Position numbers and translations under genes: made by a program. Shown in pieces: positions 8,679 through 14,724 of a stretch of DNA of 27,245 nucleotides. Source of the DNA: GCA-002722245 sp038154685 (lineage in GTDB: Bacteria; Bacteroidota; Bacteroidia; Flavobacteriales_C; GCA-002722245). The stretch lies in assembly GCA_038154685.1 (NCBI GenBank), contig JAYPYW010000041.1:1-27245 (forward strand), given 5' to 3'. Below the pieces are notes generated by a model. It did no database searches. It was given only the letters and a program-made list of their open reading frames with translations, and was not told the DNA's origin. Position 1 is the stretch's first letter, and each line of letters begins with the position of its first letter.

Positions 8679-9551
8679 ATGATTAAACATATACACACTT
8701 TAACCTTGCTTTTATCAACTTTTATAGCGAGTGCCCAATTCGATTTTACAATGAGTGGACTGTATTCAGCTCCAATAAAAAAGTTTTGTGATGACCAATA
8801 TTCTGATGGTTGGGGAGCGAAGTTTGGATTGGGGTATACTTTTATGCTTCCTACAAATTTTGGAATTGAAACGGGAGCTAATTGGATAGTTAGTAATAAT
8901 GGATACCGTAAAACAGAGTTGGATTTAGGGGATTATACTTTAAGAAATAATTGGTACAACTGGCAACTTAAATTAAATGCAGTTTGGGAGTTTGAAAACA
9001 TAAGGCCTTACATTGGTGTGAACGCAGGTAGGGCAAGATATTTTACAACTGAGTATTTAGATTTCTCTTCAACTCAGGAAGACGGGATAGAGTATTGGGA
9101 CGAAACACTTTATAAAGAAAGAGTTTTTCAATATGGCGCTCAAATGGGAGCTTACATTAAGTTGTCTGAGGTTTGGTCCTTTGATTTAGGGGTTTCTGTT
9201 TTAAAGTCTCCGCAATCTGTGAAGTACATTAATTTTGATTCTTTCTTTTTTGATGGAGAATTAATCGATTATGATGAGCCAAGCTCAAATCCTTTCTTGG
9301 TAACCATCAGTGCTGGGTTTAGAATTAACTTGTCTAATATAGAGTTTGATTCAGTAGGGGGTTTGTATAGCTACGATGATTCTGCTTATGATTACTCTTC
9401 AACTTCAACATCACGTTCAACTTGCACTCAAAGCGGTTCCCAAAGGTCTGGATCATCCTCTTCAGGTTCTTCATCGGGTAGCTCCTCTAAAAAAGGAAGT
9501 TCGGAACCAACGCTTTTAAAAAAGGGGAAAACTCCAGTGAATTTCAAGTAA
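8679..9551 (+). CDS. Outer-membrane beta-barrel protein, first of a paralogous pair
   Basis: A 290-aa protein with a signal peptide (MIKHIHTLTLLLSTFIASA, cleavage before Gln20) and a predicted porin-like or OmpA-barrel fold. The fold shows alternating aromatic/glycine strands such as WGAKFGLGYTF, FGIETGANW, IRPYIGVNAG and a closing strand PFLVTISAGFRINL. After the last strand comes a Ser/Gly/Thr-rich tail (from about residue 225) and the end PTLLKKGKTPVNFK. The in-frame ATG at 8625 would add 18 residues before the signal peptide, so ATG 8679 is preferred. The barrel aligns along its whole length with the next gene (shared GWGAK-GLGYT, TQEDG--YW, QYGAQ, DYDEP-S-PFL). Function is unknown; it could be a structural porin or an envelope-anchoring barrel. 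No recognised ligand motif is seen. Confidence 0.8.
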   Translation: MIKHIHTLTLLLSTFIASAQFDFTMSGLYSAPIKKFCDDQYSDGWGAKFGLGYTFMLPTNFGIETGANWIVSNNGYRKTELDLGDYTLRNNWYNWQLKLNAVWEFENIRPYIGVNAGRARYFTTEYLDFSSTQEDGIEYWDETLYKERVFQYGAQMGAYIKLSEVWSFDLGVSVLKSPQSVKYINFDSFFFDGELIDYDEPSSNPFLVTISAGFRINLSNIEFDSVGGLYSYDDSAYDYSSTSTSRSTCTQSGSQRSGSSSSGSSSGSSSKKGSSEPTLLKKGKTPVNFK

Positions 9552-9600
9552 TATTTATTAATGCTCTTTGTTTAATAGTTTCTAGTTGAATTTAGTTTAC

Positions 9601-10714
9601 ATGCGATTTTATTTTTTTTCTTTTTTCTTATTGTTTGGTTTTTTAGTGAGTGCTCAGCTAGATATTTCAGCTAGTGGACTTTTTAATAAACCTATTTCTA
9701 ATTTTTGCCACGATGAATACCATATGGGTTGGGGGGCAAAGTACGGTTTAGGTTATACTCATATTTACGATCAAAGAAATATTGGGTTTGAAGTTGGATG
9801 GAATTGGTTAAGTAGTAAAAACGGTAACAAGGAAGCAGGCTTACCTTTAGGAGACTACTTTGTAATGAATAAATGGTCTCAAACACAGTTTAAAATAAAT
9901 GCTGTTTGGGAATTGTACAAAACAAGAGCCTATATTGGTTTAAGCAGAGGAAGTGCTAATTATAAATCCACAGAATATATTGACTTTGAGGTAACGCAGG
10001 AAGATGGATCTGATTATTGGGGTGGAAGTTTGTTTTCAAAAAGGGTTATGCAATATGGAGCTCAAGCAGGATTTTATTATAAAGTGTCGAAAAATTGGTC
10101 GTTTGATCTTGGTATATCTGTTTTAAGGGCATTTAGAAATGTGAAATTTATTAACCTTAATTCATATGTTTTTGATGGAGTTAATATTGATTATGATGAG
10201 CCTAGATCGAAACCGTTTTTAATTACAATTAGTGCTGGGTTTAGGCTTAAATTGTTTGACTTGAAGGAAGCTAAAAAACGTGCAGAAGAGAATACTAAAA
10301 GTCCAACCCTAAATATTCCAAGTTCAGATTCTGGGACATCAAGTTTAGGTTCGGGAACTTCGAGTTCAGGTTCAGGGACTTCAAGTTCAGGTTCTGGAAC
10401 TTCGAGTTCAGGTTCAGGAACTTCGAGTTCAGGTTCGGGAACATCACGTTCAGGTTCAGGAACTTCAAGTTCNNNNNNNNNNNNNNNNNNNNNNNNNNNN
10501 NNNNNNNNNNNNNNNNNNNNNNNNNNNNNNNNNNNNNNNNNNNNNNNNNNNNNNNNNNNNNNNNNNNNNNNNGGGTTCAGGAACTTCAAGTTCGGGTTCA
10601 GGAACTTCAAGTTCGGGTTCAGGAACTTCAAGTTCGGGTTCAGGAACTAACAGCAAAACGAAGTCTAAACCAACATTACACAAAAGGGGGAAGACACCAG
10701 TTAATTACAAATAA
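9601..10714 (+). CDS. Outer-membrane beta-barrel protein with heptapeptide-repeat tail, second paralog, containing an assembly gap
   Basis: A signal peptide (MRFYFFSFFLLFGFLVSA, cleavage before Gln19) is followed by a barrel clearly homologous to the preceding gene, ending DYDEPRSKPFLITISAGFR. A charged segment (DLKEAKKRAEENTK) leads into GSGTSSS heptapeptide repeats interrupted by 100 N. After the gap, the frame starting at 10574 continues three exact repeats and ends NSKTKSKPTLHKRGKTPVNYK then TAA at 10712-10714. I therefore read one gene through the gap; the true missing length must be a multiple of 21 to keep phase. The ATG at 9601 is preferred over an upstream TTG at 9586. The tail following the last barrel strand would be periplasmic in a standard barrel, which suggests a flexible linker to a cell-wall or protein contact (inference). 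Confidence 0.78.
10327..10648 (+). repeat. 21-bp tandem repeat encoding GSGTSSS, with collapsed middle
   Basis: Seven units are visible before the gap: a degenerate DSGTSSL at 10327-10347, then 21-bp units from 10348, with GSGTSRS at 10432-10452. Three units identical at the DNA level follow the gap (10574-10594, 10595-10615, 10616-10636), then a partial GSGT. Upstream units differ mostly at synonymous third positions. The last base before the Ns is position 20 of a unit and the first after is position 21, so the array is in phase across the gap. Confidence 0.93.
10473..10572. other. Assembly gap, 100 N, inside the 21-bp repeat array
   Basis: Exactly 100 Ns, most likely a placeholder. 100 is not a multiple of 21 and would break the reading frame, so the actual missing length is probably 0, 21, 42 or a larger multiple of 21. 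Confidence 0.95.
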
Positions 10715-10719
10715 AAAAA

Positions 10720-10743
10720 GGCTGATTCTAATAAGAATCAGCC
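10720..10743 (-). terminator. Rho-independent terminator of accD
   Basis: A perfect 10-bp stem GGCTGATTCT / AGAATCAGCC with a 4-base loop. On the minus strand it is followed by seven T (the A run at 10713-10719 on the plus strand), which makes it an accD terminator. In the plus direction no T run follows, so it is not an obvious terminator for the barrel gene, whose stop codon abuts it. Confidence 0.88.
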
Positions 10744-10767
10744 TCTCAGTATAAAAAGCTATTAAAA

Positions 10768-11613
10768 TCAATTCATGAACAATCTAATCGATTGAGCTAA
10801 TTTTGATTTCATGTCTTTTCTTTCAACAATATAGTCGAGGAATCCATGCTCTAATACAAATTCAGCAGTTTGGAAGCCTTTTGGTAAATCTCTACCAATT
10901 GTTTCTTTTACAACTCTTGGTCCAGCAAAACCGATTAATGCATTCGGTTCACTCACATTAATATCTCCTAACATTGCATATGAAGCAGTAACTCCTCCTG
11001 TTGTAGGATCAGTTAAGAAAGAAATGAATGGCAATCCAGCCTCAGCAAGTAGAGTAAGCTTTGCAGATGTTTTAGCCATTTGCATTAAAGATAACGCGGC
11101 CTCCATCATTCTTGCCCCACCAGACTTAGAGATTAAGATAAATGGTTTGTTGTATTTGATACAGTGATCAATTGCTCTTGAAATCTTTTCTCCAACAACA
11201 GAACCCATAGAACCTCCAATAAAATTGAAGTTCATACAAGCGATAACTACATCAATATCTTCCATTTTACCGTATCCAGTTGTAATGGCATCATTTAATC
11301 CAGTTTTTGCTTTGGCAGCTTTTAACCTGTCTTTATATTTTTTAGTATCCTCAAATTTTAATGGATCACCAGAAATTAACTTTGGACTTAATTCTGTGTA
11401 TTTACCATTATCAAAAAGGAAGGAGAAATATTCGTTCGAGTTGATTCTTTCATGGTGCTCACAAGTAGGGCATACATAAAAGTTTTCTTTTAATTCTTCG
11501 GCTGTAAGCATTGTTTTACACTTCTTACATTGGTGCCATAACCCCTCTGGAGTTTCTTTTTTCGCTACTGTTGGAGTAGCGATATTATCTTTCATTCTCT
11601 TAAACCATCCCAT
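10768..11613 (-). CDS. accD: Acetyl-CoA carboxylase carboxyltransferase subunit beta
   Basis: The beta subunit of the carboxyltransferase, which with AccA transfers the carboxyl group from biotin to acetyl-CoA to make malonyl-CoA, the first step of fatty-acid synthesis in the cytoplasm. The 281-aa length is normal. The N-terminal zinc ribbon is intact, with Cys29, Cys32, Cys48 and Cys51 (QCKKC and VCPTC). The crotonase-fold core shows MNFNFIGGSMGSVVGEKI, SKSGGARMMEAALSLMQMAKT and LTDPTTGGVTASYAMLGD, then GFAGPRVVKETI, all characteristic. The ATG at 11613 gives the typical MGWFKR start. A TAATTTTG promoter element lies just upstream and a strong hairpin terminator downstream, so it appears monocistronic. 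Confidence 0.98.
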   Translation of the reverse strand: MGWFKRMKDNIATPTVAKKETPEGLWHQCKKCKTMLTAEELKENFYVCPTCEHHERINSNEYFSFLFDNGKYTELSPKLISGDPLKFEDTKKYKDRLKAAKAKTGLNDAITTGYGKMEDIDVVIACMNFNFIGGSMGSVVGEKISRAIDHCIKYNKPFILISKSGGARMMEAALSLMQMAKTSAKLTLLAEAGLPFISFLTDPTTGGVTASYAMLGDINVSEPNALIGFAGPRVVKETIGRDLPKGFQTAEFVLEHGFLDYIVERKDMKSKLAQSIRLFMN

Positions 11614-11639
11614 AAAAGAGTGTTTTAATATTGAACCGC

Positions 11640-11647
11640 CAAAATTA
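11640..11647 (-). promoter_or_regulatory. Candidate accD -7 promoter element (TAnnTTTG)
   Basis: The minus strand reads TAATTTTG, an exact match to the Bacteroidota -7 consensus, 26 bases upstream of the accD ATG. That would give a leader of about 20 nt. A -33 TTG element at the usual distance is not convincing. Confidence 0.45.
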
Positions 11648-11716
11648 ATAAAAAAACCTTGGCCACACTTATTAATAGATATTCTCTTTTAAACACGAGA
11701 ATATTAATTTTTATAA

Positions 11717-12271
11717 CTACTTGGAGTTCAGGTAGGCAATGACCTGTTTGGTTATGTTTAAAGTGGTGTCGCCATACATAAATGCGCTGGATCCAGCTGG
11801 AGAAAATACGTAGTGAAAATGCTCTTTTTGAGCATATTCATTAACAAGTTTATTTATGTTGGAGATTAATTCTTCTCTATACTTAATCACAGAATCTTGA
11901 ACGTTTGCTAATTGAACTTCCTTTTGTTTTTCGTAGGCGTTATTTAGATCGAAGTATTTTTTAAGAAAAGCTTGATCCAAAACTTCGCCCGATTCTTTTA
12001 ATGATTTAATTGAATCCTGCATCAAATTAACATCTGCTTGCATACCCAAAAGGTCACTCGCAACTTTATTTTCAACAGCTCTAATTTTTTCTTCAAGGGC
12101 AATCGCTAGTTTATATTTCTTGTTTATTTGGTTTAAATCAATGTATCCAGTTTTAAGCGTTTTGTTTTCGCAACTAACTAAAAACAAAGTGATTAGAAGT
12201 AGTGTGAAACTAACCTTGTTAAAACACTTTAAAACGACCCTTTGGACATTGATAAAATTTAAGCTTTTCAT
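11717..12271 (-). CDS. OmpH/Skp-family lipoprotein
   Basis: A 184-aa protein with a hydrophobic segment ending in the lipobox LVSC (Cys34 from ATG 12271), followed by an OmpH/Skp-like body. The family start TGYIDLNQINKKY leads into a long helical coiled-coil region with heptad spacing (about residues 50-145). The C-terminal HFHYVFSPAGSSAFMYGDTTLNITKQVIAYLN is typical of Bacteroidota OmpH proteins. Skp-type proteins are periplasmic trimeric chaperones for outer-membrane proteins; here the lipobox suggests membrane anchoring. An ATG at 12304 is also in frame but would put 45 residues before the Cys, so 12271 is preferred, though its n-region is still long. It is divergent from aroC with only 39 bp between start codons. 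Confidence 0.82.
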   Translation of the reverse strand: MKSLNFINVQRVVLKCFNKVSFTLLLITLFLVSCENKTLKTGYIDLNQINKKYKLAIALEEKIRAVENKVASDLLGMQADVNLMQDSIKSLKESGEVLDQAFLKKYFDLNNAYEKQKEVQLANVQDSVIKYREELISNINKLVNEYAQKEHFHYVFSPAGSSAFMYGDTTLNITKQVIAYLNSK

Positions 12272-12310
12272 AGCTTCTAAACTATCGAATTTTAGTAATT
12301 TCACATCATT

Positions 12311-13402
12311 ATGGCAGGAAGTATTTTCGGAAATATATTTAGAGTATCAACTTTTGGGGAGTCTCATGGTGTTGGTTTGGGAGGTGTGATTGATGGATGT
12401 CCAGCAGGAGTAGAGATTGATGAGGAATTCATTCAAGCTGAATTAGACAGAAGAAAGCCTGGTCAAAGTAAAATTGTTACTCAAAGAAAAGAAGGAGATA
12501 AAGTGAAATTTTACTCTGGGATTTTTGAAGGGAGATCAACAGGGACATCAATTGGTTTTGTAATCGAAAACGATAATCAAAAATCAAGAGATTACGATCA
12601 TATTAAAGATAAATTCCGTCCGTCACATGCTGATTATACTTTTACTGAAAAGTACGGTATAAGAGATTATAGAGGTGGAGGAAGATCTTCTGCTAGAGAG
12701 ACTGTTTCTAGAGTTGTTGCTGGTGCAATTGCCAAATTGGTTTTAAAGCATTTCGATATTACTGTAAACGCATACGTTTCTCAAGTTGGAGCTATTCAAA
12801 TGAACCAGGCTGCTCACGAGGTAGACTTTTCTAAAATTGAAGATACAATCGTTAGATGTCCGGATGAATCAGTCTCACAACAAATGATTGACCATATTAT
12901 GGAAGTTCGTAAAGCAGGTGATACAATCGGAGGTGTTGTTGAGTGTGTTGTGAAGAATGTTCCTGCTGGAATTGGGGAGCCAGTTTTCGATAAATTACAC
13001 GCAGAATTAGGGAAGGCGATGCTTTCAATTAATGCTGTAAAAGGGTTTGAGTATGGTTCTGGTTTTGAAGGGGTTAAGCAAAGAGGTTCTGAGCATAATG
13101 ATGCTTTTAAAACTGTAGATGGAAAAGTGGTTACAGAGACCAATAAGTCTGGAGGGATCCAAGGTGGGATTTCTAACGGACAAGATATTTACTTCAGGAC
13201 TGCGTTTAAACCCGTTGCAACGATCATGATTGATCAAGATTCTATCAATGAAGACCATGAAAAGGTTACTGTTTCAGGAAAAGGAAGACACGATCCTTGC
13301 GTTGTTCCGAGAGCGGTGCCTATTGTTGAAGCAATGACTGCTTTAACTATTATCGATTACATTATGCTTGCTAAAACTAACAAGATTAGCGACTTAGTTT
13401 AA
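12311..13402 (+). CDS. aroC: Chorismate synthase
   Basis: Catalyses the last shikimate-pathway step, converting 5-enolpyruvylshikimate-3-phosphate to chorismate with reduced FMN, leading to aromatic amino acids and other aromatics. The 363-aa length matches the family. Visible motifs are GESHG with His19 (catalytic region), RRKPGQSKIVTQRKE, FRPSHADYTFTEKYG, RSSARET at residues 125-131 (FMN/substrate binding), GSEHNDAF and KPVATI. The ATG at 12311 gives the expected MAGSIFGNIFRVSTFGESHG start. The next gene begins at the base after the aroC stop codon, so the two are probably co-transcribed. The promoter was not identified; with the divergent lipoprotein so close, it may overlap the neighbouring coding sequence. 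Confidence 0.98.
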   Translation: MAGSIFGNIFRVSTFGESHGVGLGGVIDGCPAGVEIDEEFIQAELDRRKPGQSKIVTQRKEGDKVKFYSGIFEGRSTGTSIGFVIENDNQKSRDYDHIKDKFRPSHADYTFTEKYGIRDYRGGGRSSARETVSRVVAGAIAKLVLKHFDITVNAYVSQVGAIQMNQAAHEVDFSKIEDTIVRCPDESVSQQMIDHIMEVRKAGDTIGGVVECVVKNVPAGIGEPVFDKLHAELGKAMLSINAVKGFEYGSGFEGVKQRGSEHNDAFKTVDGKVVTETNKSGGIQGGISNGQDIYFRTAFKPVATIMIDQDSINEDHEKVTVSGKGRHDPCVVPRAVPIVEAMTALTIIDYIMLAKTNKISDLV

Positions 13403-14689
13403 ATGAAAAGAAAGTTTCCCCTTCATTGGCAAATCTTAATTGGGTTATTCCTTGGAGTGTTATATGGAGGTGGAGTATCAATTTTTTCTGATTCACCTGA
13501 ACTTTTTAAATCCTTTACTTCTGATTGGATTGCCCCTTTGGGTAAAATATTCGTTAATGCCCTTAAATTAATTGCTGTTCCCCTCGTTTTATTTTCTCTG
13601 GTTAGTGGAATTATTTCTCTAAAGGATATATCTAAATTGGGTAGGATAGGAGGAAGAACAATTCTAATATATCTTTCTACTACTGTTATTGCCGTTTCTT
13701 GTGGTTTATTAATAGTTAACTTATTTAGTCCATGGGAGGCAATATCTTCTGAAACTGCTCAGGAAATTATATCAAATTACTCGGGAAAAGTTGGATCTAA
13801 AATCTCTACTGCTGAGTCTGTCAAAAATGACGGCCCTCTTAAATTTTTAATAGATCTTGTTCCTAATAACATTATTGAAGCAGCCTCTTCTAATAAAAAT
13901 ATGCTTCAAGTAATTGTTTTTGCTCTGTTGTTTGGAGTTGCATTATTATCAATCGATAAAGAAAAAGCTAAACCAGTGAAATCCTTTTTTGAGGGAGTTA
14001 ATGAAGTGGTTTTAAAGATGGTTGATTTCATCATGTATTTGGCGCCAATTGGAACATTTGCTCTTATTTCAAATGTATTCGTTCAAAATAGCGAGAGTTT
14101 CTCTGAGCTAATTACTGCTATCGGAATGTATTCCATAACAGTTTTAATTGCATTATTATTAGTTTTTTCAATATCTGTAATGCTGGCTTTTGTGTTTGGT
14201 AAGAAGAAACCGGGTAAGTTTTTAAAAAGTATTGCCCCAGCTCAATTGCTTGCATTTTCAACAAGTTCAAGTGCTGCAACACTACCAGTCACTATGGATT
14301 GTGTTAATAACAATGTTGGTGTAGATGAAGAGGTGACGAGTTTTGTTTTGCCTTTAGGAGCAACAATTAACATGGATGGCACATCATGTTACCAAGCAGT
14401 TGCAGCAGTTTTTATTGCTAATGTTTATCAGTTTGATTTGGGACTTGGAGATCAATTATCTATTGTTTTGACTGCAACTTTAGCAAGTATTGGGTCGGCA
14501 GCGGTTCCGGGTGCTGGAATGGTAATGTTAGCCATTGTTTTAGGGCAATTAGGTGTGCCGATGGAGGGGATAGCTCTAATCCTTGGAGTAGACAGGTTAT
14601 TGGATATGTGCAGAACTGTTGTGAATGTCACTGGAGATGCTATGGTTGCAACAGTAATTGGTGAAAAAATTAAAAATAAATTAAAGTAA
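13403..14689 (+). CDS. Dicarboxylate/amino acid:cation symporter (DAACS, GltP-like)
   Basis: A 428-aa inner-membrane protein of the sodium/proton-coupled dicarboxylate and glutamate/aspartate transporter family. It shows the expected succession of hydrophobic segments and the two re-entrant hairpin signatures: the serine-rich STSSSAATLPVTMDC at about residues 286-300 and NMDGTSCYQAVAA at about 322-334 (family NMDGT). The GAGMVML and GVDRLLDMCRTVVNVTGDA segment that follows is part of the substrate site; an Arg in this last region is commonly linked to acidic substrates. An extracellular Lys/Glu/Ser-rich loop is near residues 110-145. It begins at the base immediately after the aroC stop. The exact substrate (glutamate, aspartate or C4-dicarboxylate) cannot be decided. 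Confidence 0.93.
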   Translation: MKRKFPLHWQILIGLFLGVLYGGGVSIFSDSPELFKSFTSDWIAPLGKIFVNALKLIAVPLVLFSLVSGIISLKDISKLGRIGGRTILIYLSTTVIAVSCGLLIVNLFSPWEAISSETAQEIISNYSGKVGSKISTAESVKNDGPLKFLIDLVPNNIIEAASSNKNMLQVIVFALLFGVALLSIDKEKAKPVKSFFEGVNEVVLKMVDFIMYLAPIGTFALISNVFVQNSESFSELITAIGMYSITVLIALLLVFSISVMLAFVFGKKKPGKFLKSIAPAQLLAFSTSSSAATLPVTMDCVNNNVGVDEEVTSFVLPLGATINMDGTSCYQAVAAVFIANVYQFDLGLGDQLSIVLTATLASIGSAAVPGAGMVMLAIVLGQLGVPMEGIALILGVDRLLDMCRTVVNVTGDAMVATVIGEKIKNKLK

Positions 14690-14724
14690 AAAGCGTTAGT
14701 TTAGTTCTATTAAAATCCTTGACT

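Noticed and set aside
10191..10631. Minus-strand open frames with VPEPELE repeats, looking like a proline/glutamate-repeat protein
   Set aside because: They are the antisense reading of the GSGTSSS repeat array. The plus-strand gene has a signal peptide, homology to its neighbour and a conserved end on the far side of the gap.
10327..10648. Regular short repeats that could suggest a CRISPR array
   Set aside because: The repeats are contiguous 21-bp coding units with no unique spacers.
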